From contig NZ_CP094534.1 of assembly GCF_022811645.1 (NCBI RefSeq), forward strand, positions 1-64,000: DNA of 64,000 bases, given 5' to 3'. The notes below the pieces were generated by a model. The model did not search any database, was not told the DNA's origin, and worked only from the letters and a program-made list of their open reading frames with translations. The translations under genes were made by a program, and so were the position numbers. The stretch comes from Hymenobacter monticola (GTDB lineage: Bacteria > Bacteroidota > Bacteroidia > Cytophagales > Hymenobacteraceae). Positions 19,546-28,235 of the stretch are shown here, piece by piece. How positions within the stretch are numbered: the first letter of the stretch is position 1; every line of letters begins with the position of its first letter.

Positions 19546-20112
19546 CTACATATAAAGAAGTTTAAAGCGAGAAACGCCGCTGCTTTTATAACATGCTAGC
19601 GTTTGACGGAGGTTTTTCAAGTCCTCTACAATCTTTCCCTGGCTCAGATAGCCATGGTCAGGAGGGTAGGCAAAGAGTGGTTGATTTTCCAACTTTTGAA
19701 ACTGCCGGACCATTTCGGCCTCGTCACCAATAGTAGTTATCTGCAGTAATGATTCAAGGTCCTGATTCCGGTTTGGATTGTGCAAGACCTGTTTGTGGTA
19801 ATCAGGAAATGCTTCAATCTTAGCCAAAAAAGAATCAACTACCGCCGCGACTTTGTCGACTTCATGCCAAATGATAGATGCTTCTTCTGGCTGTTCGTCT
19901 TCATCCAATTCGTCGGCATCATATCCCTCTTCTTCCTCAAAACTTATTTCTTGAAACACCGACAAATCAATTTGCAGTATTCGACTGACCTGCTCCACCT
20001 CAGCCGCCTCTCCATAGCCACCTACTTGTTCGAAAAAGAATGAGAGGCCATCTGGAAAACTGTCTTCACAAGTGGTTTCCTCTTCTGGTATGATGTAATA
20101 ATCCATTCCCAT
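19546..20112 (-). CDS. Unknown acidic soluble protein
   Basis: 188 residues from the ATG at 20112 (MGMDYYIIPEEE); another Met is two codons later. It has no signal peptide or membrane segment. An acidic stretch (FEEEEGYDADELDEDEQPEE) lies near residue 60-80. It is less G+C-rich than its neighbours. I do not recognise a family. It stands alone between gltD and a sulP gene on the same strand. Confidence 0.7.
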   Translation of the reverse strand: MGMDYYIIPEEETTCEDSFPDGLSFFFEQVGGYGEAAEVEQVSRILQIDLSVFQEISFEEEEGYDADELDEDEQPEEASIIWHEVDKVAAVVDSFLAKIEAFPDYHKQVLHNPNRNQDLESLLQITTIGDEAEMVRQFQKLENQPLFAYPPDHGYLSQGKIVEDLKNLRQTLACYKSSGVSRFKLLYM

Positions 20113-20177
20113 GGCAGCAGAATTGTAGCTTGAGTGTCGTCGGCCCAAACATAGCACCTAGCAACAATTCACTTCAT

Positions 20178-21722
20178 TTAATACCCCCGCTCCTCCCCCA
20201 CCACGGCATACTGCGGGTCCTCCTCCATATTCACCTCAATCAGCGCGCCGGCGTTGTTCAGCAGCTGGCGGCAATCGGGGCTGAGGTGGCGCAGGTGCAG
20301 GGTTTTGCCGGCGCGGTGGTAGCGCTCGGTGAGTTTGTGGAGGGCGTCGATGGCGGACATGTCGGCCACGCGGCTTTCGCGGAAGTCGATGATGACTTTG
20401 GCGGGGTCCTGGGCCACGTCGAACTTCTCGCCGAAGGCCTGCACCGAGCCGAAAAAGAGCGGGCCGTAGATTTCGTAGTGCTTGGCGCCGGCCGCGTCGA
20501 GGTGGTGGCGAGCGCGGATGCGCTTGGCGTTTTCCCAGGCAAAGGCCAGGGCCGACACCACCACGCCCAGCAGCACGGCCAGCGCCAGGTTTTGCGAAAT
20601 GGCCGTGACGAGCGTGACGAGCAGCATCACCGCCACGTCGGTGCGGGGCATGCGACGCAGGATGCGCAGGCTGGCCCACTCAAACGTGCCGATGACCACC
20701 ATAAACATCACGCCCACCAGCGCGGCCAGCGGCAGCCGCTCAATCACGGGCGCGCCCACTACCACGAACAAGGCCAGCGCCACCGCCGCCACCACGCCCG
20801 ACAGCCGCCCGCGCCCCCTGGATTCGAGGTTGACCATGGTCTGGCCAATCATGGCGCAGCCGCCCATGCCGCCGGTCAGGCCCGAGGCCACGTTGGCCAA
20901 GCCCTGGGCCACGCAGTCCTGGTTGCCACGGCCGCGGGTATCGGTCATTTCATCCACCACCGTGAGGGTGAGCAGGCTTTCGGTGAGACCCACCAGCGCC
21001 ATGATGAAGGCGTAGGGCAGCACCAGCGCGAACGTGGCCCAGGTGAAGGGCACCTGCGGCAAGTGCGGTACCGGCAGTCCGCCCGCGATGGAGGCAATGT
21101 CGCCCACGGCCTTGGTTTGCAGCCCGCCAAAAATCACCAGCCCCGACGTCACCACAATGGCCACCAGCGAGGCCGGCACCGCCTTCGTGAGCTTCGGCAG
21201 GAAGTACACAATGGCCATCGTGAGGCCCACCAGCCCCGCCATCAGCAGCAGCGCGGAGCCCGTGAGCCAATGTTCGGCCCCGGCCGCGTCGCGCACCTTG
21301 AACTGTTCCAGCTGCGCCATGAAGATAATGACGGCCAATCCATTGACGAAGCCATACACCACCGGCTGCGGCACCAGCCGGATGAACTTGCCCAGCTTCA
21401 GCAGGCCGATGGCAATCTGAATCAGGCCCATCAGGGCCACGGCCAGGAACAGGTATTCGGCCCCGTGCTGCTCTACTAGGGCCACAATGACCACGGCCAC
21501 CGAGCCGGCCGCGCCCGAAATCATGCCCGGCCGCCCGCCGAACATACTGGTGATAAGGCAAATAATAAACGCCGACCCGATGCCCACCAACGGGCTGATG
21601 TGAGCCAGCAGCGCGAAGGCCACCACCTCCGGCACCAGGGCCAGCGCGGTGGTCAGCCCCGCGAGGATTTCGTTTTTAACGTTGACTTTGTATTCAGATA
21701 AATAAGCGGAAACGGAAGGCAT
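20178..21722 (-). CDS. SulP-family anion transporter with STAS domain
   Basis: 514 residues from the ATG at 21722 (MPSVSAYLSEYKVNVKNE). About ten to twelve membrane segments make up residues 20-390, with SulP hallmarks (EILAGLTTALALVPEVVAFA, GRPGMISGAAGSVAVV, FVNGLAVIIFMAQLEQF, GGMGGCAMIGQTMVNLESRGRGRLS in outline). A C-terminal STAS domain follows (VIIDFRESRVADMSAIDAL). The substrate may be sulfate, bicarbonate or another anion. The longer open frame up to 21923 starts with MKRTFAALRMT, which is the translation of a family C repeat, and was not used. Confidence 0.92.
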   Translation of the reverse strand: MPSVSAYLSEYKVNVKNEILAGLTTALALVPEVVAFALLAHISPLVGIGSAFIICLITSMFGGRPGMISGAAGSVAVVIVALVEQHGAEYLFLAVALMGLIQIAIGLLKLGKFIRLVPQPVVYGFVNGLAVIIFMAQLEQFKVRDAAGAEHWLTGSALLLMAGLVGLTMAIVYFLPKLTKAVPASLVAIVVTSGLVIFGGLQTKAVGDIASIAGGLPVPHLPQVPFTWATFALVLPYAFIMALVGLTESLLTLTVVDEMTDTRGRGNQDCVAQGLANVASGLTGGMGGCAMIGQTMVNLESRGRGRLSGVVAAVALALFVVVGAPVIERLPLAALVGVMFMVVIGTFEWASLRILRRMPRTDVAVMLLVTLVTAISQNLALAVLLGVVVSALAFAWENAKRIRARHHLDAAGAKHYEIYGPLFFGSVQAFGEKFDVAQDPAKVIIDFRESRVADMSAIDALHKLTERYHRAGKTLHLRHLSPDCRQLLNNAGALIEVNMEEDPQYAVVGEERGY

Positions 21723-21856
21723 TGATAGCGGAGAAAAAGGCAAAAGAAAAGCCGCACGCGCCCGGCAAGGGAGCGGCGGCGCGAAGGTTTCGGGCCAATT
21801 CTCAGGGTGGGGTGAGCTTGAGGATAATCGGGGGTAAGGGATGGCGTAACTGCCCG

Positions 21857-21887
21857 CAAAGGTACGGCCGGCTCCAGCGGGTAAAAA
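21857..21887 (-). promoter_or_regulatory. Putative sulP promoter
   Basis: On the minus strand TTTT (21887-21884) is followed by 19 bases and then TACCTTTG (21864-21857), an exact TAnnTTTG. The leader to the ATG at 21722 would be about 130 bases. Confidence 0.45.
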
Positions 21888-21890
21888 GCC

Positions 21891-21977
21891 TGTCATCCTG
21901 AGCGCAGCGAAGGTCCTTTTCACATTTGAACAATTTGTTCAGACGCGATAAGGTCCTTCGCTGCGCTCCGGATGACA
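21891..21977. repeat. Inverted repeat, arm family C2, upstream of sulP
   Basis: Arms carry TGTCATCCTGAGCGCAGCGA and AAGGTCC (21891-21921) and their near complement (21947-21977), with two mismatches. The loop contains TTTGAACAATTTGTTCAG, a palindrome built on TTGAAC. A closely similar element is at 59007-59102. Confidence 0.85.
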
Positions 21978-21994
21978 CATTTCTGTAGACCAAC

Positions 21995-23017
21995 CTAAAA
22001 GCTCACCTTCACAATCTTAAACCGCGGCGAGGTGGCGGTGTACGGGTATAGCACATAAGCGTCGTTCCCACGTTTGGTGATGGTGGTGGGGCTCACCGCG
22101 CCCGTGGCAAAGGTGCCCGTGCTGCGCACGTTGGCCCAGGCGTCGGTGCTGTTGAGGCGGTACACGGTGCTTTGGCTGCCCGAAACAAGCAGCAGCGTTT
22201 GCGGGTCGGTGAGGAGCAGGCCATCGGCGCCGGTCAGGCTGAGGCCGGCGGCGTTGGTGACGGTGGTGAAGCTGCCAGGAGTGGCGATGGGCACTTTGAA
22301 GAGCGTGCCGGTATTGGCCTTGGCCACAATAAGGTAGCCGTCGGGGTGGTACACGATGCCGTTGAGGCCGAAGGCGGCGCCGGCGTCGAACTGAGGGCTC
22401 GTCAGGAATACCGAGGCCGCGCCTTGCGGGTCGACCTTGTAGATGATGGGCGCGTTGCTGTCGGTCACGTAGGCGTTGCCGTCTTTGTCCACGGCAATGT
22501 CGTTGGCGAAGTGGTTGGGGTAGGTGGCCGCGGCGGGCAGGCCGCCCAGGTCCACGTAGTTGAGCAGAGCGCCGGTGGTATTGTTGAAGATGGCCAGCGC
22601 CGCCCGCTTGCGCAGGGTGGCGGCCGAGGTGCGGCCCGGGTTCACGCCGTTGTCGGACACGGCCACCAGCACGCGGTTGCGACCCGCGTCGAGGTTTACG
22701 CCGATGGTGGAAATCAGGCGCTGCTCGTCGGCCAGCTGAGCGAAAGTGCTGTCGTCCTTCACCGTGCCGATGAAGCCTTTGGTGCGCGAGCTCACGATGA
22801 AGCGCTTGTTGGCCTCGTCCCACTGGATGCCCTCGGGGTGCAGGGCGGCCTGGGGCACGCTGAGGCGGTCGGGGGCCGTAACGGTGGGCGTGGTGGGCTC
22901 ATCGTCTTTGGAGCAGCTGGGCAGCAGGGCCAGCAGCCCGGCCGCCAGCGCCGTCAGGCGCATCGCGCGGGGCAAGCGCGAAGCGCCAAGCGAAAAAGAT
23001 TGGAAGGAATGCAGCAT
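21995..23017 (-). CDS. Lipoprotein with six-bladed propeller (SMP-30/NHL-like)
   Basis: 340 residues. A lipobox LLPSC ends the signal peptide; a shorter start at the Met in RAMRLTALAAG is equally possible. The mature protein has repeated blade-like segments (EGIQWDEANKRFIVSS, NDIAVDKDGNAYVTDS, GIVYHPDGYLIVAKANTG, GADGLLLTDPQTLLLVSG). Such proteins bind small ligands or act as lactonases; no metal-binding set is obvious, so function is unknown. It should be anchored to a membrane facing the periplasm or the surface. Confidence 0.8.
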   Translation of the reverse strand: MLHSFQSFSLGASRLPRAMRLTALAAGLLALLPSCSKDDEPTTPTVTAPDRLSVPQAALHPEGIQWDEANKRFIVSSRTKGFIGTVKDDSTFAQLADEQRLISTIGVNLDAGRNRVLVAVSDNGVNPGRTSAATLRKRAALAIFNNTTGALLNYVDLGGLPAAATYPNHFANDIAVDKDGNAYVTDSNAPIIYKVDPQGAASVFLTSPQFDAGAAFGLNGIVYHPDGYLIVAKANTGTLFKVPIATPGSFTTVTNAAGLSLTGADGLLLTDPQTLLLVSGSQSTVYRLNSTDAWANVRSTGTFATGAVSPTTITKRGNDAYVLYPYTATSPRFKIVKVSF

Positions 23018-23280
23018 AAGAAGCGGAGGTAAATGTCATTAAATGAACCAGCTGCTTGTACGTACTGCAGAAAAGTATGCCGTCAGAAATCAGGATTAAA
23101 AAGGCGTTAAAAAAACTGCGTTTGCATACGCAACGCCAGCGAACAGCTTTCGAGCATGTAGAGAGGCAACACCTTGCGGCTCGGCGCTCGGGTCATTTCG
23201 CCTCCTTCCATACCGCCGAGACGTGAAGGTCCTCGTCACTCGCATTTTATTCGCCTGGTGGCGGTTTCAACGCCGCCCCA

Positions 23281-24420
23281 TTATCGGCAAACAGCCCCAC
23301 CAGATGCCCCAGCGCCCCGGGCGCGTGCAGGCGCTCGCTCCGTTTGCTCCAGGGTTTCCTGGGCCACGGCCGCGGCGCGCTGGCGCATGTGCTGCTCGTA
23401 GTGAGCGAGGGCGGCCTGCACGGTTGGGAACTGGTCGCTGGTCAGGCACTGGCTGAGCTCCAGGGCATCGAGCATGGCCATGTTCACGCCTTCGCCGGCG
23501 TAGGGCGGCATGAGGTGGGCGGCGTCGCCGAGCAGCGTGAGATTGGGCTGGGCAGGCCAGGTTTGGTCCGGGGGCATGCAGTATTGCGGGCGCGGCACGC
23601 AGCGCGTGGTGTCGCTGGCGAACAACTCCTGCCAGATTTCCGCCCAACCCGTAAATCCCTGCCGGAACCAGGCCCCCACCTCTGCCGCGTTCGCGAAGTC
23701 GATGCCGCTATCGCGGGCCCAGGTTTCGGGCGTTTTGCAGCCAGTGTAGAAGGTCAGGCTGCCATCGCCTTTGGCACTTACCACCAAGGTTTGGGCGTCA
23801 TCGAGCGCGAAGATTTTCCCGCCCTGCGTCAGCGCGTGCAGGCGGGGCGCGTTTTGCGCCGCGTCGTACACAGTGCCTTCCACGATGGTCACGCCTGAAT
23901 AGAACGGCCGGATTTTGGAGTTGGCCCCATCGGCCCCGATGAGAATATCCGCCGTGGCCGTAGCACCGCCCCGAAACGTGAGCTGCCAGCCCGCGCCCAG
24001 CGGCTGCACCGCCACCAACTGGCTGTCCCACACCACCGTGCCGGGTTGCAGCGCATCGAGCAGGATGTTGCGCAAGGGGCCCCGGTCGATTTCGGGCCGG
24101 AAAGCCGCGTCGCCGAACGTGTCGGCGGGGGCTTCGGCGTGTTGGCTGAGGGCCACGGTGGCGTGCTTGTCGGTCAGGCGCAGCTTGTCGGCACCGGGGC
24201 GGTAGTGGGCTTTAAAGGCGTCGAGCAGGCCGGCGGCGCGCAAGGCGGCCAGGCCCGATTCGTCGTGCAGGTCGAGGGTGCCGCCCTGCACCCGCTCGTG
24301 GCGACTGCGGTCGCGTTCGTACACGCGCACAGTGGCGCCCTGCCGCTGTAGCAGCCGGGCCAGGGTGAGGCCGCCGGGGCCACCACCCACAACGGCTACT
24401 TGTTTGTGTTGCAATAACAT
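23281..24420 (-). CDS. TetX-like FAD-dependent monooxygenase, C-terminus frameshifted
   Basis: 379 residues as read. The FAD-binding motif GGGPGGLTLARLL is at about 11-23, GGTLDLHDESG follows, and the second FAD motif LLGDAAHLMPPYAGEG is at about 296-311. The pattern along the protein matches TetX-type flavin monooxygenases, which hydroxylate aromatic or tetracycline-like substrates. The last 19 residues (ERAPARARGAGASGG...) are Arg/Ala/Gly-rich and look out of frame. Removing one copy of a 4-base tandem duplication (CGCTCGCT on the plus strand, 23332-23339) gives a more natural end (ERLHAPGALGHLVGLFADNG) that stops at 23247. The protein may be shortened but still functional, as the core is intact. 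Confidence 0.85.
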   Translation of the reverse strand: MLLQHKQVAVVGGGPGGLTLARLLQRQGATVRVYERDRSRHERVQGGTLDLHDESGLAALRAAGLLDAFKAHYRPGADKLRLTDKHATVALSQHAEAPADTFGDAAFRPEIDRGPLRNILLDALQPGTVVWDSQLVAVQPLGAGWQLTFRGGATATADILIGADGANSKIRPFYSGVTIVEGTVYDAAQNAPRLHALTQGGKIFALDDAQTLVVSAKGDGSLTFYTGCKTPETWARDSGIDFANAAEVGAWFRQGFTGWAEIWQELFASDTTRCVPRPQYCMPPDQTWPAQPNLTLLGDAAHLMPPYAGEGVNMAMLDALELSQCLTSDQFPTVQAALAHYEQHMRQRAAAVAQETLEQTERAPARARGAGASGGAVCR

Positions 24421-24447
24421 GACTGAACAGGTTTCGTAAGTTCAGCG

Positions 24448-24455
24448 CAAAATTA
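24448..24455 (-). promoter_or_regulatory. Putative -7 element for the TetX-like gene
   Basis: TAATTTTG on the minus strand (24455-24448) matches TAnnTTTG exactly, 27 bases before the start codon. It overlaps the stop codon of the upstream AraC-type gene. No clear -33 element. Confidence 0.4.
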
Positions 24456-25211
24456 TCTTGAGGGCAAAGCCGATAATTGTATAAATCGGTCGTCCTGATT
24501 GCGGGCCAGCTCTTTGGGCACCACGCCCGCGTACTTTTTGATTTCGCGAATGAAATGGGCTTGGTCGGCGAAGTTTTCCTCGGGGAAAAGCCGGCCGGCT
24601 TTGAGGTGCGGCAGCGACGCCCGAAACCGCAGGATGTTGGCGTAGGCCTTCAGCGAAAGGCCAAACTGCCGGGTGAAGTACCGATTGATTTGCCGGCTGC
24701 TCCAGCCCGCTGCTTTGGCCAGGGCCCCCACCGGCAAAGCCCCGTTGCTGGCGTAAAGCTGCTGAAACAGCTTCCGCTTCCGGGCATCCATTTCCGTGGG
24801 CAGCAATTGCGCGATGCGCGCCGCCGCTTTGGCGCAAAAACCGTCAAAATCGCGCAAGTCGGCTGCGCCCAGGCCCAGGTAGCCGGGCGGGAGCGGGCAG
24901 CCGGTTTCCAGCAAACCGGCCAGCCGCACGGGCAGCACGTACTCCGCCGCCAGCAGCTTCCAGCTGATGGCAAACACGGGGCGGTGCGGCGGAATGCCCT
25001 GCGCGCTGGGCCGGGTGTCGAGCCCCCGGAGCGTCACCTGGCAAGGCTCGGTGGCGGACTCAGAAAAGAACACGTCAATGCGCCCGTCGGGGATGAGCAC
25101 CATGGGCTGGGCCGTGTCGGCGTGGTTGACGAGCATCCAGAAACTTTCCACGAACTCGGCCAGCGCCGGTGGCGGCGGGCACTCCCGGTGTTCGATGTCG
25201 CTGAAAGCCAT
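24453..25211 (-). CDS. AraC-family transcription regulator
   Basis: 252 residues. The N-terminal half (1-150) is a variable sensing domain (PPPALAEFVESFWMLVN, VLIPDGRIDVFFSES), of the type seen in DUF6597-like regulators. The C-terminal half has two helix-turn-helix motifs, with WSSRQINRYFTRQFGLSLKAY in outline and FADQAHFIREIKKYAGVVPKE as the conserved second one. It lies between and co-directional with two flavoproteins, so it may control the TetX-like gene next to it. Confidence 0.9.
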   Translation of the reverse strand: MAFSDIEHRECPPPPALAEFVESFWMLVNHADTAQPMVLIPDGRIDVFFSESATEPCQVTLRGLDTRPSAQGIPPHRPVFAISWKLLAAEYVLPVRLAGLLETGCPLPPGYLGLGAADLRDFDGFCAKAAARIAQLLPTEMDARKRKLFQQLYASNGALPVGALAKAAGWSSRQINRYFTRQFGLSLKAYANILRFRASLPHLKAGRLFPEENFADQAHFIREIKKYAGVVPKELARNQDDRFIQLSALPSR

Positions 25212-25235
25212 TTGTGTACAATGCTGATTACTCCC

Positions 25236-26402
25236 CTACCCGATGGCCTTTTGCACCCACGCCCTGAGCCCCGGCACCCGCGCCAGGCCCACGGCCGCAT
25301 TCACCAGCCAGGCTTTGTTGCTGAGGAAGCGCATGAGGCGGTAGCTCTTGGCCAGCTTCCGGCCGATTTTATGTTCCACCTGCGCATCATACTGCCGCAT
25401 AAACCCGGCGCTGAAATCCTGCTGCTCAAAGCAAGCCGCCGCCTGCGCCCCGGCCAGGATGCCGCTCTGAATGGCCGTGTCGATGCCGTGGCCCTGCAGC
25501 GGGTCGATGAGCGAAGCGGCGTCGCCGCAGAGCATGAACCGGCTGCCGCTGATGGGCCGCGTGCGCCCCCCGCCCAGCGGCAGGCCGAAGCCGACGATGG
25601 GCCCGAGCTGCCGCGCCCCGGCAAAGCGACCAGCCAGCTCCGGGTGGGTGGCCAGTACACGCGCCAAGGTTTCCTTGAGGTCGACTTTGTGCGCCGATAC
25701 GATTTCGGACAGCATGCCCAGGCCCACGTTGCAGCGCCCGCCGCCCACCGGAAACAGCCACACGTAGCCGGCCAGGTAGTCGCTGCTCAGGAAAAACTCG
25801 GTGGTGCCGCTGCTGGCCCCGGCCACGTTTTCGTAGTAAGCGCGCACCCCGGCGCAGTGATGGGCGCGGTCGAGCGGCGCGGGCAGCAGCTTGCGGCCCA
25901 CCACGGAGTTGGCCCCATCGCAGCCGATGACCAGTCCGGCCGTGATTTCGCGCCCGTCGGTGGTCGTCAGGCGGGCGTGGCCGGGCGCAATGCTCAGCGT
26001 TTTGAGGCCGGTATTTTCCAGAATTTCGGTGGCCGAGTGCTGCCGCACCAGCTCCAGCAAAGCCGCATCGAAGGTTTCGCGGGGGCTGTTGAAGCTGGGC
26101 AGCTTCCACTGCAGCGTGAGGCCGGCGCCGCTGGGGGCCACGAGGCGGGAGTCGCGCACGTCGTCGCGCGGCTGCAGCTGCCAGAGCTGCTCCACGAAGG
26201 CGGGGTCGAGCTGGCGCAGGGCCTTGAATGCTTGGCCAGGCACGGCGTCGCCGCACACCTTGTCGCGCGGAAACTGGGCTTTGTCGAGCAGGGCCACGCG
26301 CAGGCCGCTGCGGCGCAGGGCCAGCGCGCAGGCCGCGCCCGCCGGCCCGGCGCCGACGATGGCGACGTCGTAGTCAAGAGTATTTTCGGGAAAACCAGAC
26401 AC
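25236..26402 (-). CDS. Geranylgeranyl-reductase-family FAD oxidoreductase
   Basis: 388 residues, GTG start. FAD-binding motifs are VAIVGAGPAGAACALAL at about 13-29, the CGDAV motif (KVCGDAVPGQAF) at about 49-60 and MLCGDAASLIDPLQGHGID near 283-301. This matches flavoproteins of the geranylgeranyl reductase group, which reduce isoprenoid double bonds or act as halogenase-like or hydroxylase enzymes. No isoprenoid genes other than dxr (2 kb away) are near. The substrate is not known. Confidence 0.87.
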   Translation of the reverse strand: MSGFPENTLDYDVAIVGAGPAGAACALALRRSGLRVALLDKAQFPRDKVCGDAVPGQAFKALRQLDPAFVEQLWQLQPRDDVRDSRLVAPSGAGLTLQWKLPSFNSPRETFDAALLELVRQHSATEILENTGLKTLSIAPGHARLTTTDGREITAGLVIGCDGANSVVGRKLLPAPLDRAHHCAGVRAYYENVAGASSGTTEFFLSSDYLAGYVWLFPVGGGRCNVGLGMLSEIVSAHKVDLKETLARVLATHPELAGRFAGARQLGPIVGFGLPLGGGRTRPISGSRFMLCGDAASLIDPLQGHGIDTAIQSGILAGAQAAACFEQQDFSAGFMRQYDAQVEHKIGRKLAKSYRLMRFLSNKAWLVNAAVGLARVPGLRAWVQKAIG

Positions 26403-26407
26403 GGCGC

Positions 26408-26415
26408 CAAAGGTA
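26408..26415 (-). promoter_or_regulatory. -7 element very close to a GTG start
   Basis: TACCTTTG on the minus strand (26415-26408) is an exact TAnnTTTG only five bases from the GTG start at 26402. Transcription would begin at or next to the start codon, which suggests a leaderless mRNA or a later translation start. Confidence 0.35.
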
Positions 26416-26574
26416 ACGGGCAGCGCCGTGCGGCCCTTCGGAATAGCAAAAGGCCATTTTCTGCGAAGCCAGACCGCTCCCCATTTTTCCCAAATTGGTT
26501 CTGATGAAAGCAGCGGTAGCCAACCGTTTTGTTTTTTCGTTAGCTTGCTATCTACTATTTCACTCTACCCGACC

Positions 26575-27282
26575 TTGAACCCGTTCCTTTCTTCTCTGCT
26601 TCCGGCCGATGACGAGGTCCGCGTACGGGCCCTCGACCGTTACCAACTGCTGGACGCGCGCAGCGAAAAAGTGCTCGACGACGTGGTGGCCGCCACGGCC
26701 CGCCTGTTTGGCGTGTCCAACGCCATGCTCTCCATTGTGGAAAAAGACACCGTGCTGGTGAAGGCGCCCTACAACCTGCCTGCGCCCATCGAGCGTGTGC
26801 CCCGCGAGCAAAGCGTGTGTTCGGCCACCATTTTGCAGGACGACACGACCGTGTTTGAGGACGTGGAAAAAACCGGCGTGCCCGGCGTCGACCTCACGCT
26901 GGTGCGGCAGCTGGGGCTGCATTTTTACGCCGGTCACAACCTGCGCACCCCCGACGGCCACAACCTCGGTACCCTCTGCATCCTCGACGGCCCGCCGCGC
27001 CGCTTCACCCCTGCCGAACGCTCGCTGCTGAGCCGCCTAGCGGCTGTGGTGATGCGCCTGCTGGAGCTGCGCCGCGTGCTGGGGCCGCACACCGGCCTCA
27101 CGGCCTCGCTCTGGGAAATTGTGTACCGGGCCATTGGCGAGCAGCTAAAGCGCCTCACCGACCTGGCGCAGCGCATCGGGCCCGCCACGGGCCGGCAGCT
27201 CTCACCGGCCGCCGCGCAGGAAGCCGGGGCCATTGTGGGCATCATCGACCAGTTTCTGGCCTCTACGCTCCAGCGCCGCTAA
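26575..27282 (+). CDS. GAF-domain protein, first of a tandem pair
   Basis: 235 residues from a TTG at 26575 (NPFLSSLLPADDEVR), chosen because it matches the start of the next gene; an ATG at 26428 would overlap the divergent promoter region. The GAF domain runs from about residue 20 to 165 (LDDVVAATARLFGVSNAMLSI, REQSVCSATILQ, LGLHFYAGHNLRTPDGHNLGTLCILDG). GAF domains of this kind sense small ligands or redox state. No output domain is fused; the C-terminal 60 residues are helical. The central part is nearly identical in DNA to the following gene. Confidence 0.85.
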   Translation: MNPFLSSLLPADDEVRVRALDRYQLLDARSEKVLDDVVAATARLFGVSNAMLSIVEKDTVLVKAPYNLPAPIERVPREQSVCSATILQDDTTVFEDVEKTGVPGVDLTLVRQLGLHFYAGHNLRTPDGHNLGTLCILDGPPRRFTPAERSLLSRLAAVVMRLLELRRVLGPHTGLTASLWEIVYRAIGEQLKRLTDLAQRIGPATGRQLSPAAAQEAGAIVGIIDQFLASTLQRR

Positions 27283-27437
27283 CCCGCGCGGCGGGGGCTG
27301 CCCGGCAATAGGGGTTGGAACTTGCCATTGCTTAAATTGCACAATACTGGCCATCACGCGCAACCCTGCCCCGCCGCCCGTGGTACAAGCAGCGGGCGGC
27401 CCATCAGCCAGCGCATCTGATTTGCGGCCAGCAGCGT

Positions 27438-28184
27438 TTGTCTATTACTGGCCAGCCTTTTTCATTTCTTGCTTTGGTTGAGATTTCCAATCCTCTGATA
27501 CCGGCCAACGACACGGCCCGCCTGCAAGTGCTGGCCAGCTACCAACTGCTGGACACGCGCAGCGAAAAAGTGCTCGACGACGTGGTGGCCGCCACGGCCC
27601 GCCTGTTTGGCGTGTCCAACGCCATGCTCTCCATTGTGGAAAAAGACACGGTGCTGGTGAAGGCGCCCTACAACCTGCCCGTGCCCATCGAACGCGTGCC
27701 CCGCGAGCAAAGCGTTTGTTCGGCCACCATTTTACAGGACGACACGGCCGTATTCGAGGACCTGGCCCGCGCCACCATCCCCGGCGTCGACGTCTCGCTG
27801 CTGTTGCAGCTGGGCCTCAGCTTCTACGCCGGCCACAACCTGCGCACGCCCGAGGGCTACAACCTCGGCTCGCTGTGCGTGTACGACGGCCCGCCCCGGC
27901 AGTTCTCGCCCACCGAGCGCGCCCTGTTGGCCATCCTGGCCGGCCTGGTGATGCGCCTGCTGGAGCTGCGCCGCGCCTTGGGCGCCCACGCCGACACCAC
28001 CGCTGTGCTCTGGGAGCCCGTGTACCGCGCCATCGGCGGGCAGCTGGCCCGCCTCACCGAACTGGCCCAGCGTACCACGCCCCCCGGCGAGCCGCCGGGC
28101 ATCACCGAAAGCGTGGTGGCCGAAGTGAAGGCTATTGCGGCCGTGGTCGAGCAGTTTGTGGCCGCCACGCTCAAGCGGGTGTAG
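27438..28184 (+). CDS. GAF-domain protein, second of a tandem pair
   Basis: 248 residues from the ATG at 27438; a TTG at 27474 would align better with the first copy. It has the same GAF domain (LDDVVAATARLFGVSNAMLSI, LGLSFYAGHNLRTPEGYNLGSLCVYDG) and a helical tail. The first half of the domain is almost identical at DNA level to the upstream gene, while the second half has drifted much more. It is 155 bases downstream of the first copy and just upstream of dxr. There is no output domain, so it probably works through a partner protein. Confidence 0.87.
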   Translation: MSITGQPFSFLALVEISNPLIPANDTARLQVLASYQLLDTRSEKVLDDVVAATARLFGVSNAMLSIVEKDTVLVKAPYNLPVPIERVPREQSVCSATILQDDTAVFEDLARATIPGVDVSLLLQLGLSFYAGHNLRTPEGYNLGSLCVYDGPPRQFSPTERALLAILAGLVMRLLELRRALGAHADTTAVLWEPVYRAIGGQLARLTELAQRTTPPGEPPGITESVVAEVKAIAAVVEQFVAATLKRV

Positions 28185-28206
28185 GGCGGCGAGCGCAGGG
28201 GAAGCG

Positions 28207-28214
28207 TACTTTTG
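28207..28214 (+). promoter_or_regulatory. Putative -7 element for dxr
   Basis: TACTTTTG is an exact TAnnTTTG, 21 bases before the first ATG of dxr. No clear -33 element in the G+C-rich DNA upstream. Confidence 0.45.
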
Positions 28215-28235
28215 CGACGTTTCTGTGTCTGTAGT

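Noticed and set aside
20130..21479. 449-codon open frame antisense to sulP
   Set aside because: His/Arg/Gln-rich shadow; the SulP frame is clear.
21723..21923. N-terminal extension of sulP beginning MKRTFAALRMT
   Set aside because: It is the translation of the family C2 repeat and contains the probable promoter.
23018..23246. Possible small gene upstream of the lipoprotein
   Set aside because: Only short open frames with no features; the right part belongs to the end of the TetX-like gene in its restored frame.
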